Program-made: the position numbers and the translations under genes
Shown here: positions 32,693-42,180 of the stretch, piece after piece
Layout: every line of letters begins with the position of its first letter
Position numbering within the stretch: the stretch's first letter is position 1
Notes under the pieces: model-generated
Databases searched by the model: none
Told to the model about the DNA's origin: nothing
Seen by the model: only the letters and a program-made list of their open reading frames with translations
From: Rheinheimera sp.
Lineage (GTDB): Bacteria; Pseudomonadota; Gammaproteobacteria; Enterobacterales; Alteromonadaceae
Direction of reading: 5' to 3'
NCBI RefSeq assembly: GCF_030690345.1
Contig: NZ_JAUYGV010000006.1
Span: forward strand, 310,001-374,000
Length of the DNA stretch: 64,000 nt

Positions 32693-35600
32693 TTAGTCTG
32701 CACTAAACAGCGTCAGTAAGTCGTCGGCGCTGCCTTGCCACGGCTGGCCTTTGCCTCCGGCAAACAGCTGATCAGCCAGCTGGCGCTTATGTTGCTGTAG
32801 CAACTGCACTTTTTGCTCTACCGTATTGCTGGCAATCAGCTTATATACAAACACGGCTTTTTTCTGGCCAATGCGGTGGGCGCGGTCGGTAGCCTGGGCT
32901 TCAGCAGCCGGGTTCCACCACGGGTCGTAATGAATTACCGTATCGGCGGCAGTGAGGTTTAACCCGGTGCCGCCAGCTTTTAAGCTGATTAAAAACACCC
33001 GTGTTTCGCCGTTTTGAAACGCATCTATTTGCTGTTGGCGGTGCTTGGTTTGGCCGGTCAGTTTACTGTAGCTGATACCCAGCGCGTGCAGCTCGTCTTC
33101 TATCAGGGTTAGCATGCTGGCAAACTGGCTGAATAATAAAATATTGCGGCCTTCTTCCAGCATTTCCGGCAGGGTGTCGCGCAGCCATTGTAACTTGGCA
33201 TTGCTTTGCACCGAACGGGCATGTTCTACCGGCACCAGCCTGGCATCGCAACAGGCCTGGCGCAGTTTTAGTAACGCATCTAAGAACTGAATTTGGCTGG
33301 CCGCCACGCCTTTTTGCACAAACAGCTCGCGCACCTTGGTTTCCATCACCAGCCGGATGCTTTCGTACAGGTTGCGCTGATCGCTCTCCAACTCCAGCAG
33401 CTGAATGATCTCGGTTTTATCCGGTAGCTCGGCAGCCACCTGGCTCTTGGTGCGGCGCAACATAAAGGGCGCAATACGGGCCTTTAACGCATGGGCGCGC
33501 TCAGTATCGCCGTGCTTTTCAATCGGTTTGCGGTACACCTGGTTAAAGTGGGCGTCGTTACCCAGCAGGCCCGGCAGTACAAAATCAAAAATCGATTTTA
33601 ACTCGCCCAAATGGTTTTCCAGTGGCGTACCGGACAGTGCCAGTTTCATATCGGCTTTTAACAGCCGCACTGCCTTGGCGGCCAGGCTGCCGGCGTTTTT
33701 AATATGCTGGGCTTCATCCAGAATGACTGCGCTAAGCGGCTGGTTTTGATAGTACTTATGGTCGCGCACCACCAGCGGATAGCTGGTCACCAGCAGGTCG
33801 TAATTGGCCAGTTCATTAAACAGCGGTTGGCGTTTATTGCCGTGAATTTGCAGTACCCGCAGTTGCGGCGTAAAGCGGGCGGCTTCGGCCAGCCAGTTAC
33901 CTAATACGCTGGTGGGGCAGATGATCAGCGCCGGGTGTTGCAGCTCACCACGCTGTTTTTGCAGCAATAACAAGCTTAAGGTTTGCAGCGTTTTACCCAG
34001 GCCCATATCGTCGGCTAAAATGCCGCCCAGGCCATATTCGCGCAGAAAATTCAGCCAGCTTAAGCCCTGCAGCTGGTAATCACGCAGCGACGCCTGCAGG
34101 CCCTGCGGCACCAGGCAGGGCGTAATGCCGGCAAAATTGTGCAGCAAATTGCTTAAACGTTGCACCCGCTGCGCATTTAAAAATTGGATGTCTTTGGCGG
34201 TTTCCGGCGGCAATAACGCCGCTTTAAAGGCCGGTAAGTCGAGGCTGAATTGCGGTTTATGCGGGTTTAACAGCTCAATAATGGTATCGATAAACGGCTG
34301 GATCAGCGCCAGCGGCAGGGCCAGTTTGCCCTGGGGTAACGATAACCAAATCGGTTTATCCGCGTCCGGCAGGCCGTGCTGGCGCAGCCATTGGCTGATC
34401 AGCGGCAGCAGCGGCACCTGGGTGCCGTCGATATCGACCTGTATCGCCAGCGCAAAGCCACCCACGGCATTGTCCTGCACCTGTAAATACGGGTTACCGG
34501 TTAAAATATCGAGATTAAAATTCTCATCACGTGCGATATGCCAGCCTTGTTGCTCCAGTTGCGGCAGCGCATCCAGCAGCGGTTGCCACAACAGCGGGTT
34601 ATCCGGGCCTTCGCCGACAGCAAAGGCGCTTTGTTCGGCATAAGGCGGCGGCAGCGGCGGCAGTTGTAACAACTCCAGTTGCAGCAGCTGCTCCAGCGCT
34701 GTGGTTTCTGTGGCGCGGTCGCGTTTAATAAAAATGGTGTTGCTGTCGCGCGTCAGCTCGGTTTGCGCTTGGCTTAAATCCAGCGGCAGCAAATAGTCGG
34801 CATACTGAAACTGCAGCACGGCGGTGGGCTCGCTGCGGCCTTTGGCTTTGTGCGGCAGCATTTTCAGCTGCAATACCGGCTTGGGCGCGGTGCTGACTTG
34901 CTTGATGCCGGCTGCTTTGGGCAGCGGCAGGCTGGTTTGGTTAAACAACTGCTGTAAACGGCTGATGCCGCCGGCTAAGGCCTGTTGCGGAATAGGCGGA
35001 ATTTTATTCAGCAACTTAAGCTGCTGGCTGCTAAGTGTAGTGTCCAGCTCGCCCAACTGGTAATAACTGGTGTCGAGGTAACACGGCGGATCGGTGTATA
35101 CCAGCTCAAAATCGCGCTCGTTATCATCCAGCTGCCAACCCAGTTGCTGGCCGCCGGCGCTGTCCTGCCAGTTAAAGCTAAGCACTCGTTTCGGTCCGCG
35201 CTCCACCGCATAGCGCGCTTCAGAGAAAAAGCAGCGGCCGCTTTGCAGCAATTGTTGCAGCAACTGGTAACCCCAGTCGCCTTCCAGCAGCGGCAAATCG
35301 CGCAGGCTTTGGGCGCGGAAATAACTCAGCAGGCGGTAATCCTGCTCTTCTATCCAGTAAGGCACGCTGGGGCTGACTAAGTCGTATTTGCCAATGGCCA
35401 CGCCCTTGGTAAAGCCGCCTTTTTTGCTCTCGCGCACGCGGCGCGGGCTCAGTTGTAACCCGGCCTGGCCGTAAGACAATAAGTACAACACTATGTCTTT
35501 ATCTTGCTGCGGCGGTGCCAGCGATTGCTCTACCTGCTCAAACCATTGGTTAAGTGCTCGCAGCGGTTGCTGCTCCAGTTGTAATTTATGTTGTTGGTAG

Positions 35601-35896
35601 TCGCGCTGCAGCCGTAACAATACCGCCAGCACATGCTTGCAGTTGGCGCCCACCGGGCAGGTACAGCGGTTTTGCAGTTGCCAGCCGTCGCTGTGCTGTT
35701 TCAGGCTGATATATTGCCGGTACGGCGTAAAAGCGGCGCCCCACACCTGGGCGCTGATATCGGACAAGTCGCTGTTGTATTCCAGCTTTACCACTTTACC
35801 GGCCTGCAGGTACGCCTGAGCACGGTGAAAAGTCACCGCGTCAAACCAGAGTTCCAACTGTTGCTGGCTAAGGGGGAATGCTGTATCTGTTGTCAT
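32693..35896 (-). CDS. SWI2/SNF2-family DNA helicase with SWIM zinc finger
   Basis: A 1067-residue protein. An N-terminal SWIM finger (CTCPVGANCKH, residues ~78-88) is followed by a long middle region. The SNF2 ATPase at ~600-1060 has GILADDMGLGKTLQ, DEAQHIKN (DExx box), SGTPLEN and the helicase motif VI part ATDRAHRIGQ. Bacterial relatives (HepA/RapA-like and Snf2-SWIM proteins) remodel nucleoprotein or RNA polymerase complexes; the specific role is not known. Only 15 bp separate its stop from the convergent amylase gene. Confidence 0.93.
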   Translation of the reverse strand: MTTDTAFPLSQQQLELWFDAVTFHRAQAYLQAGKVVKLEYNSDLSDISAQVWGAAFTPYRQYISLKQHSDGWQLQNRCTCPVGANCKHVLAVLLRLQRDYQQHKLQLEQQPLRALNQWFEQVEQSLAPPQQDKDIVLYLLSYGQAGLQLSPRRVRESKKGGFTKGVAIGKYDLVSPSVPYWIEEQDYRLLSYFRAQSLRDLPLLEGDWGYQLLQQLLQSGRCFFSEARYAVERGPKRVLSFNWQDSAGGQQLGWQLDDNERDFELVYTDPPCYLDTSYYQLGELDTTLSSQQLKLLNKIPPIPQQALAGGISRLQQLFNQTSLPLPKAAGIKQVSTAPKPVLQLKMLPHKAKGRSEPTAVLQFQYADYLLPLDLSQAQTELTRDSNTIFIKRDRATETTALEQLLQLELLQLPPLPPPYAEQSAFAVGEGPDNPLLWQPLLDALPQLEQQGWHIARDENFNLDILTGNPYLQVQDNAVGGFALAIQVDIDGTQVPLLPLISQWLRQHGLPDADKPIWLSLPQGKLALPLALIQPFIDTIIELLNPHKPQFSLDLPAFKAALLPPETAKDIQFLNAQRVQRLSNLLHNFAGITPCLVPQGLQASLRDYQLQGLSWLNFLREYGLGGILADDMGLGKTLQTLSLLLLQKQRGELQHPALIICPTSVLGNWLAEAARFTPQLRVLQIHGNKRQPLFNELANYDLLVTSYPLVVRDHKYYQNQPLSAVILDEAQHIKNAGSLAAKAVRLLKADMKLALSGTPLENHLGELKSIFDFVLPGLLGNDAHFNQVYRKPIEKHGDTERAHALKARIAPFMLRRTKSQVAAELPDKTEIIQLLELESDQRNLYESIRLVMETKVRELFVQKGVAASQIQFLDALLKLRQACCDARLVPVEHARSVQSNAKLQWLRDTLPEMLEEGRNILLFSQFASMLTLIEDELHALGISYSKLTGQTKHRQQQIDAFQNGETRVFLISLKAGGTGLNLTAADTVIHYDPWWNPAAEAQATDRAHRIGQKKAVFVYKLIASNTVEQKVQLLQQHKRQLADQLFAGGKGQPWQGSADDLLTLFSAD

Positions 35897-35996
35897 AACG
35901 CCTGAATGTTAAGCACAAAGGCGTAATGCTACCGCAGTTTTGCCTTAAGCCAAATGCGGTAGCGTGAAATAAACAAAATTTGTCTGGTTAACCGGC

Positions 35997-36749
35997 TTAA
36001 TCGTTAATTTTTACCGGGCCGTTAATGGCATTCAGCTTTAAACCACCGGAGCCGCTGTCGAGAATGGTCAGGCCGCCGGCACCGTCTACGTTAATATCGC
36101 CGGAGCCGTCATCAATAGTGACGATACCACCCACCGCGCTGACGAAGATATCGCCGGAACCATCTTCAATGGTTACATCAGCGGCAACACGGCGAATGGT
36201 CAGATCACCGGAACCGTCATCTACCGTCAGTTTGCCGCTGACCTGTTCAATCAGTAAATTGCCGGAGCCATCTTCCACCTTTACGTTGGCACCGCCACTA
36301 ATGCGTAAATCGCCGGAACCATCTTCTACCTGCAAATCGCCCTGCAGGCCATTGATGTCGGTATCGCCGGAGCCGTCATCCAGCGTCAGGCCGAAGTGTT
36401 CAGGTACCTTAACAACCACGTCGATATAGGGGCTGTTGCCGTTATAAAAGCTTTTGTCGAACCCGGCTTCCAGTACCGCACTATTGCCACTGGTTGTCAG
36501 GCTCAGGCGAATATCGTCAGCCTTGTAATAATAAATGTTGGCGACCATTTCTATTTCGCTGCGGCCGGCTTCACCGATAATATCCAGTTTACCGGCGCCG
36601 GTATCTGCCTGCAGTTGTTTTAAGCCAGCGCCGTTTAATGTCAGTTTGCGCTCTTCATGTTGTAAGTCACCGGCGTGACCGTTGCCAACATAAATAACAC
36701 AGCCACTGAGTAAGCTGGCAGCGAGTACAGTAATAACAGTGCTTTTCAT
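35997..36749 (-). CDS. Lipoprotein with GSGD beta-solenoid repeats (DUF4097-like)
   Basis: A 250-residue lipoprotein. The start at 36749 has AAGGA and gives a lipobox LLSGC (Cys17). Residues ~130-245 are built of a ~19-residue repeat around DDGSGDI/EDGSGDL (about six units) that must form a regular beta-helix, as in DUF4097/putative adhesin proteins. Metal binding by the aspartate ladders is conceivable. It resembles the VNGSI repeat protein at 14919-15581 in design but not in repeat sequence. Encoded alone. Confidence 0.78.
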   Translation of the reverse strand: MKSTVITVLAASLLSGCVIYVGNGHAGDLQHEERKLTLNGAGLKQLQADTGAGKLDIIGEAGRSEIEMVANIYYYKADDIRLSLTTSGNSAVLEAGFDKSFYNGNSPYIDVVVKVPEHFGLTLDDGSGDTDINGLQGDLQVEDGSGDLRISGGANVKVEDGSGNLLIEQVSGKLTVDDGSGDLTIRRVAADVTIEDGSGDIFVSAVGGIVTIDDGSGDINVDGAGGLTILDSGSGGLKLNAINGPVKIND

Positions 36750-37089
36750 ATGATGTCCTTGTTGTTTTTCTGGTTTATTCAATAATGGCTAAGTTTGCCA
36801 AAGCGCTTAACAAAAGCACTGCAAAATAAATGCCTTAATTTAAGTTGTTGTATTTAAACATTTATATTTTAAACTGGCGCTGGCGCCTGGCGGTTGTGAC
36901 CACTATATGGCTGAATTGACGACACAAATAACGCTTTTGCTAACAATAACAGCCATCGCTGGAGTGTTAACAAAAATCGGGCTATGTTTAAGCGGGCCGG
37001 GTTTAAACAGGCGGCGTTTAAACAAAGGGTAACAGCGCCATCAGGCATTACAGCAGAATAATGCCGCAGCATAATAAGGATTGCTCACT
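36750..37089. other. AT-rich spacer, no gene seen
   Basis: These 340 bases between two divergent genes contain no credible coding frame. They hold two PmeI-like GTTTAAAC palindromes (37010-37025 region) set in near-repeated GGGTTTAAACAGGCGG and GGCGTTTAAACAAAGGG strings, a possible regulator-binding pair or chance. Confidence 0.4.
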
Positions 37090-37632
37090 ATGTTAAAGAA
37101 AGTACTGATTGTGGTGTTAGCGTTGTTGGCGGTCCCCTTGCTGGCGGCATTGTTTGTGAAGCAGGATTATCAGGTTGAAGCCAGGGTGCAGATTGACCAG
37201 CCGGTAATGCTGGTATTTGACTACGTGCGCTTTGTCAGTAATCAGCAAAACTTTAGTGTCTGGGCAGCGCTGGACCCGAATATGCAAACGGCGTCGCGTG
37301 GCGTGGATGGCACTGTGGGTTTTGTCTCGTCCTGGCACAGTGACAACCCGGATGTCGGTACCGGTGAGCAGGAAATCATCGCCATTACCGAAGGCGAGCG
37401 GATAGAGCTGGAACTGCGCTTTTATGAGCCTTATAGCGCGGTATCGCCGGCCTATATGCAAACCGAAGCGATAAGCGACAGCCAAACCCGGGTTAGCTGG
37501 GGCTTTGCCGGCCATATGCCGTATCCGATGAATTTAATGCTGCTGTTTATTGATGTTGAAAGCATGATAGCTGACGATTTACAGCAAGGGCTGAATAACC
37601 TGAAACTGATTTTGGAAAGCCCCGCGCCTTGA
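37090..37632 (+). CDS. SRPBCC-type (START-like) membrane-anchored protein
   Basis: A 180-residue protein. AAGGA before the Met at 37090 sets the start. An N-terminal helix (residues 5-23) anchors it or acts as a signal. The rest has the SRPBCC ligand-pocket pattern: VQIDQPVMLVFDYVRF at the start of the fold, a beta sheet with GSVGFVSSW-like glycine turns, and a long C-terminal helix (DLQQGLNNLKLIL). Family members bind hydrophobic ligands. A hairpin with a six-T tract follows at 37645-37699. Confidence 0.78.
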   Translation: MLKKVLIVVLALLAVPLLAALFVKQDYQVEARVQIDQPVMLVFDYVRFVSNQQNFSVWAALDPNMQTASRGVDGTVGFVSSWHSDNPDVGTGEQEIIAITEGERIELELRFYEPYSAVSPAYMQTEAISDSQTRVSWGFAGHMPYPMNLMLLFIDVESMIADDLQQGLNNLKLILESPAP

Positions 37633-37644
37633 TGCCCGGCTAAG

Positions 37645-37699
37645 TAACACAAAGCCAGCGCAGTTATCCGCTCTGATGCGGCAAGCTGTGTTATTTTTT
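37645..37699 (+). terminator. Terminator-like hairpin after SRPBCC gene
   Basis: An outer 7-bp stem (TAACACA / TGTGTTA) encloses further base-pairing sequence (CCGC...GCGG) and is followed by TTTTTT. It begins 13 bases after the stop at 37632. Confidence 0.55.
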
Positions 37700-37790
37700 G
37701 GCAGCACGGTGTAATAAATGCTTCGTTTACTTGCATATATTTAACAATTGAATAAATATTAATTATCTTTTGATTGATAGCGGAGACAGG

Positions 37791-39293
37791 ATGTCACTGG
37801 CCGTTGTTTACAGCCGCGCCCGCCACGGCCTGGATGCCCCCCTGGTTACGGTGGAAGTGCATATCAGTAATGGCTTGCCGGCATTTCAGTTAGTCGGCTT
37901 GCCGGAAACCTCAGTAAAAGAATCACGTGACCGGGTACGCAGTGCCATGGTGAACAGTGGTTTTGCCTTCCCCGACCGTAAAATTACCGTGAATTTAGCC
38001 CCGGCCGACTTACCCAAAGAAGGCGGCCGTTTTGATTTGCCTATAGCGCTGGGTATTATTGTCGCCTCCGGCCAGTTGGCAGAGAAAAGCCTGCACGGCT
38101 ATGAGTTTTGCGGCGAGTTGGCGCTGTCCGGCGAGATCCGCAGCATAGTAGGGGAAATCCCGGTAGCCATAGCCTGCCGGGATGCCGGCCGCGAAGTGGT
38201 GCTGCCAATGTTAAATGCGCAGCAGGCACAACAAGTGCCTAAGGTGGCGGTGCATGGCGCAGAGCATTTGCTGCAGGTACACAGTTTTTTACTGGCACAG
38301 CAACCGTTGCCTTTGATCCCGGCGTTACCGGCGCGTGAACAACAACATTTACCGGATTTGGCCGATGTAAAAGGTCAGGCTCATGCCAAGCGGGTGTTAG
38401 AAATTGCCGCTGCCGGTGAGCATAACCTGTTAATGCTGGGGCCGGCCGGAACCGGTAAGTCGATGCTGGCGCAGCGTTTGCCCGGCATTATGCCACCGCT
38501 GACCGAGCAGGAAGCACTGGCCACAGCAGCGATTTACTCTATTGCCGGGTTAAAGCGTAATTTAACTGATTGGCAGCAACGGCCGTTCAGATCGCCGCAT
38601 CACACCAGCTCTGCGGTGGCGTTGGTGGGTGGCGGTTCTGTACCCAGGCCGGGCGAAATATCGTTGTCGCACCATGGTATTTTATTTTTGGACGAGTTAC
38701 CGGAATTTCCGCGCAAGGTGCTGGATGTGCTGCGCGAGCCGCTGGAAACCGGAGTGGTACATATCAGCCGCGCAGCGCGCCAGGCCGAGTTTCCGGCCCA
38801 GTTTCAACTGGTGGCAGCATTAAACCCCAGCCCAACCGGGCACCATCAGGACGGCCGTGCTACACCTGAGCAGGTAATGCGCTATTTAAACCGCTTATCC
38901 GGGCCTTTTATTGACCGTATTGAATTGCAAATTGAAGTGCCGCTATTGCCCAAGGGCATGTTAAGCCAGCAGACGCAGGAAGAAAGTAGTGCCAGTGTGC
39001 GTGAGCGGGTGCTGGCTGCCAGGCAGTTGCAGTTGGCGCGCCAGGGTAAGGCCAATGCCCGCTTAAGCGGCAGCGAAATTGCCGATTTTTGCCCGTTACA
39101 GCGAGCTGATGCGCAATTTTTGGAAGATACTATTCACCGCTTTAAGCTGTCGGCACGTACCTACCATAAGATTATTAAAGTTGCGCGCAGCATTGCTGAT
39201 TTACAGCAGCAAGCGCAAATAAGCCGCGCGCATTTAATGGAGGCACTCAGCTACCGCGCACTGGAGCGGCTGCTGAGTTATTTAAAAAACTGA
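37791..39293 (+). CDS. comM: YifB/ComM family AAA+ ATPase
   Basis: A 500-residue protein of the Mg-chelatase-like YifB/ComM family. GGAGACAGG directly precedes the Met at 37791. The N-terminal ChlI-type domain (to ~180) has GLPETSVKESRDRVRSA. The AAA+ core holds Walker A GPAGTGKS, Walker B ILFLDELPEF and the later NPSPTGHH/R-finger region. In Vibrio and Haemophilus ComM is a hexameric branch-migration helicase that helps integrate DNA during natural transformation. Followed by a short inverted-repeat element. Confidence 0.93.
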   Translation: MSLAVVYSRARHGLDAPLVTVEVHISNGLPAFQLVGLPETSVKESRDRVRSAMVNSGFAFPDRKITVNLAPADLPKEGGRFDLPIALGIIVASGQLAEKSLHGYEFCGELALSGEIRSIVGEIPVAIACRDAGREVVLPMLNAQQAQQVPKVAVHGAEHLLQVHSFLLAQQPLPLIPALPAREQQHLPDLADVKGQAHAKRVLEIAAAGEHNLLMLGPAGTGKSMLAQRLPGIMPPLTEQEALATAAIYSIAGLKRNLTDWQQRPFRSPHHTSSAVALVGGGSVPRPGEISLSHHGILFLDELPEFPRKVLDVLREPLETGVVHISRAARQAEFPAQFQLVAALNPSPTGHHQDGRATPEQVMRYLNRLSGPFIDRIELQIEVPLLPKGMLSQQTQEESSASVRERVLAARQLQLARQGKANARLSGSEIADFCPLQRADAQFLEDTIHRFKLSARTYHKIIKVARSIADLQQQAQISRAHLMEALSYRALERLLSYLKN

Positions 39294-39321
39294 GCAAATC
39301 ATCCAAACCGGGGAGAACAGT

Positions 39322-39416
39322 AATCGGTTTGCTCACGCCAACACGCCGTAAATACGTCCCTGTAGGCTCGATTCGGCCATCCTGGCCTGCAACGGTTAGC
39401 TTAGAGCAAACCGATT
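39322..39416. repeat. 95-bp inverted-repeat element (REP/MITE-like)
   Basis: Perfect 13-bp terminal inverted repeats (AATCGGTTTGCTC at 39322-39334, GAGCAAACCGATT at 39404-39416) frame a 69-base interior with an internal GGCCATCCTGGCC hairpin and CGCCGTAAATACGTCC. It lies between the stops of the convergent comM and pyrC genes. It looks like a small mobile or REP-type repeat and may also stop transcription. No second copy was seen in this window. Confidence 0.65.
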
Positions 39417-39438
39417 CCTGTCAATTGGAACATCAGTG

Positions 39439-40470
39439 TTACACCAATTTCCAGTTTAAGGTTTCGCCGGCATAAAACGGTACTATCGGGTTACCGTTTG
39501 GCAGGGTAATTTCATTCGGTACCTGCCACTGCTGTTTTTGCAGCGTTACCGTACCGCTGTTGCGTGGCAGGCCGTAAAAGTCGGCGCCGTAATGGCTGGC
39601 AAAGCCTTCCAGCTTATCCAGGCAACCCAGGTCATCAAATACCTGGGCATACAGCTCTATTGCGCTGTGGGCGCTGTAACAGCCGGCACAACCACAAGCA
39701 GATTCTTTGCGGTGTTTTTCATGCGGCGCGGAATCTGTGCCTAAAAAGAACTTAGTCGAACCGCTGGCTACAGCAGCACGCAGGGCTTCCTGGTGAGTGC
39801 GGCGTTTTAGTACCGGCAGGCAGTAGTTATGTGGCCGCACACCGCCAACCAATAAATCGTTGCGGTTTAACAATAAATGCTGCGGTGTAATAGTGGCCGC
39901 GACATTGGCTGAGGCCGTGGCAACAAAACTGGCGGCATCTGCGGTAGTAATGTGCTCAAACACCACTTTTAATGTCGGCAGTCGCGTAACAATATGCTGC
40001 AGATAGCGGTCGATAAATACCTTTTCGCGGTCGAAAATATCAATGTCGTGATCGGTTACCTCGCCATGCACTAACAACAACATGCCTTGCTCTGCCATGG
40101 CTTCAAATACCGGATACAGGCTGCCCAGCGCGCTTACCGCATCGCTGGAATTGGTCGTGGCACCGGCCGGATACAACTTGGCGGCTACCACACCGGCTGC
40201 TTTAGCAGCGCTGATATCGGCGGCGCTGGTTTTATCGGTTAAAAACAGGGTGACCAACGGCTGAAAGTCGCTGCCGGCCGGCCGTGCCGCTAAAATCCGC
40301 TCGCGGTAGGCAACAGCCATGGCGGCCGTGGTTACCGGCGGCACTAAGTTTGGCATCACAATAGCGCGGGCAAACTGGCGTGCGGTGGCTGGTACGGTTT
40401 CGCGCAGCATATCGCCGTCACGGAAATGTAAGTGCCAGTCATCCGGGGTTTGTAGGGTAAGCGTGGTCAT
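39439..40470 (-). CDS. pyrC: Dihydroorotase
   Basis: A 343-residue class II dihydroorotase. The start at 40470 is preceded by AGGAGC; an extension to 40485 exists. Motifs: [10 protein letters not shown] (first two zinc histidines), [13 protein letters not shown] (carboxylated lysine), [19 protein letters not shown] and the catalytic GTDSAPH. It closes the dihydroorotate ring in pyrimidine synthesis. Length and motif order match E. coli PyrC. Encoded alone. Confidence 0.97.
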   Translation of the reverse strand: MTTLTLQTPDDWHLHFRDGDMLRETVPATARQFARAIVMPNLVPPVTTAAMAVAYRERILAARPAGSDFQPLVTLFLTDKTSAADISAAKAAGVVAAKLYPAGATTNSSDAVSALGSLYPVFEAMAEQGMLLLVHGEVTDHDIDIFDREKVFIDRYLQHIVTRLPTLKVVFEHITTADAASFVATASANVAATITPQHLLLNRNDLLVGGVRPHNYCLPVLKRRTHQEALRAAVASGSTKFFLGTDSAPHEKHRKESACGCAGCYSAHSAIELYAQVFDDLGCLDKLEGFASHYGADFYGLPRNSGTVTLQKQQWQVPNEITLPNGNPIVPFYAGETLNWKLV

Positions 40471-40666
40471 AAGATGCTCCTGCAACTGCTGCGGCGAAAA
40501 AAGTGGCGCTATGATATCAAGTAACGGCCGCTAAGTAATTAGCGTCGTGCCGCTGACCAGGGTAGCAACAGCTGATAATAAGCCGGCGAGCGGCTTTAGT
40601 CTGCCGCCGGCCTTTGCTACACTAAGGGCGTTTAACAAAGGGCGTGTTTAACGCAGGAGAAATACA

Positions 40667-40819
40667 ATGTCTGAGCTGGATTTTGATTTGGATCATCTGG
40701 ACTTTGCTGCCGCTGAGCAAAATGTAGAACGTCAGCAGCAGGATGAACTTAACCGTGCTGACGCTCCGCAATATGGCGACGAAGACGACGAGTGCAGTGG
40801 GGGCGCCTGTAAGATTTAA
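40667..40819 (+). CDS. Small acidic protein with C-terminal CxxxxC
   Basis: A 50-residue frame with an excellent ribosome-binding site (AGGAGA, 8 bases before ATG). The product is very acidic (MSELDFDLDHLDFAAAEQN at the start, then ADAPQYGDEDDE) and ends CSGGACKI. A -10-like TACACT precedes it. Not recognised. The cysteine pair and acidic body suggest a metal- or protein-binding role. Its last four bases overlap the end of the convergent MFS gene. Confidence 0.7.
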   Translation: MSELDFDLDHLDFAAAEQNVERQQQDELNRADAPQYGDEDDECSGGACKI

Positions 40820-42012
40820 TCCGTTGTGGCGCTAACCGGTTGCTCTGCCGGTTTATGCCACAACTGACTTACCGCAATACACAATACGCCGGCCAGCATC
40901 AGTAATGAGAACGGCAGGGGTGTGCCGTTGTAAAACAGTGCCAGCAAGGGCCCGGCCAGGGCGCCGATGCCAAAGCGCAAGGTGCCGATAACCGCCGTTG
41001 CCGTGCCACTGTTATCCGGAAATTTCATCAGGATCATTGCATCGGCATTGGTGGCAATTAAACTTAAGCTGGCCATCAGCGGGGCAATCGACAGCACGGT
41101 GTATACCAGACTTAACTGCCAGAAATTAAACAGCGTTAACGCGCTTGCACTGACTATTGCCACGGCCAGGCCGGCGCGCAGCATACGTTGCGGTCCTAAA
41201 CGGGTTACCAGCCGGCTGTTAATAAAATTGGCCAGCATCAGCATCAGCACGTTAAAGCCAAACAACAGGCTGAACAGCTGCTCGTCTACGCCGAAAAATT
41301 TGATATAAACAAACGGCACTGCGGTTAAAAAGCAAAAGAACGAAAACGAGGCGAACATTGAGGTGGCAATATCCGGCCGTGCAGAAACACGGGAAAATAC
41401 CACCTTATAACCGGCAAAAAAGGCCATTTTTTGTACTGTGCCGGCTGGCTTAATTTCCGGTAAGTAGCGCCAGCTCAACAGCAAAATAACAACGCCGTAC
41501 ACAGCCAATGAGACAAAAATCATCTGCCAGTTCGCCAGCCACAGCACGCCGCTGCCAATGGCCGGTGCCAACAAGGGCGCCAGCATCATGATCATCGACA
41601 CATAAGACATACCCTTAGCGGTATGTTCCTGATAAATATGCCGTACTATGCCTGGCACCACTACCGTTGCTGCCGCGCCACACAGCGCTTGCAGCGCACG
41701 CCAGAACAAAAACCACTCTATGGTACTGACTAAACTTAAGGCTATGCTGGCCAGCACAAAACCGGTTAAACCAAAAATAGCCAGCGGCCGGCGGCCGAAA
41801 CTGTCGGCCAGTGGGCCGCAGATCAGCATGCTGATACCAAAGAAGGCGAGGAAAATACTCAGCGATTGCTGCACCATACCAATAGAGGTATTCAGTTGCT
41901 GTGCCATAATTGGCATTGCAGGCAGGTACATATCTATTGCCAAAGGGGTGGTAGCAACGACAGCGGCCAGTAATATAATGATCCAACCGGCGGGTTTTTG
42001 GGGCATGGGCAT
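40816..42012 (-). CDS. Bcr/CflA-type multidrug efflux MFS transporter
   Basis: A 398-residue 12-helix transporter of the DHA1 Bcr/CflA group. Diagnostic strings are the start of helix one, TTPLAIDMYLPAMP, and GPLADSFGRRPL (motif A) after helix two. The PLLAPAIGSGVLW stretch of helix five (motif C) and a short loop follow. Such pumps export bicyclomycin, sulfonamides or small dipeptides by proton antiport. Either ATG at 42012 or 42006 may be used. Confidence 0.93.
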   Translation of the reverse strand: MPMPQKPAGWIIILLAAVVATTPLAIDMYLPAMPIMAQQLNTSIGMVQQSLSIFLAFFGISMLICGPLADSFGRRPLAIFGLTGFVLASIALSLVSTIEWFLFWRALQALCGAAATVVVPGIVRHIYQEHTAKGMSYVSMIMMLAPLLAPAIGSGVLWLANWQMIFVSLAVYGVVILLLSWRYLPEIKPAGTVQKMAFFAGYKVVFSRVSARPDIATSMFASFSFFCFLTAVPFVYIKFFGVDEQLFSLLFGFNVLMLMLANFINSRLVTRLGPQRMLRAGLAVAIVSASALTLFNFWQLSLVYTVLSIAPLMASLSLIATNADAMILMKFPDNSGTATAVIGTLRFGIGALAGPLLALFYNGTPLPFSLLMLAGVLCIAVSQLWHKPAEQPVSATTD

Positions 42013-42180
42013 CAGGCTCTTAGTTCAGCGGCGCTATATAATACGCGGTTTTGCTGCCGCCGCCTAACGGCGCAATGTAAAAATGGGTTACTAAATATGT
42101 CTGTACCGGTCAGCGTAATTTGCATTTGCCGGCCCAAAGCAGTGTAATGCGATTAAATTAGATAAAGCTGTTGTGCCTTT

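Noticed and set aside
34125-34643. 172-residue plus-strand frame inside the helicase gene
   Set aside because: Antisense to a well-supported SNF2 helicase, no ribosome-binding site and no family motif.
36025-36429. 134-residue plus-strand frame rich in PEPSS
   Set aside because: Antisense shadow of the DGSGD repeats of the solenoid lipoprotein; its repeats only mirror the coding strand.
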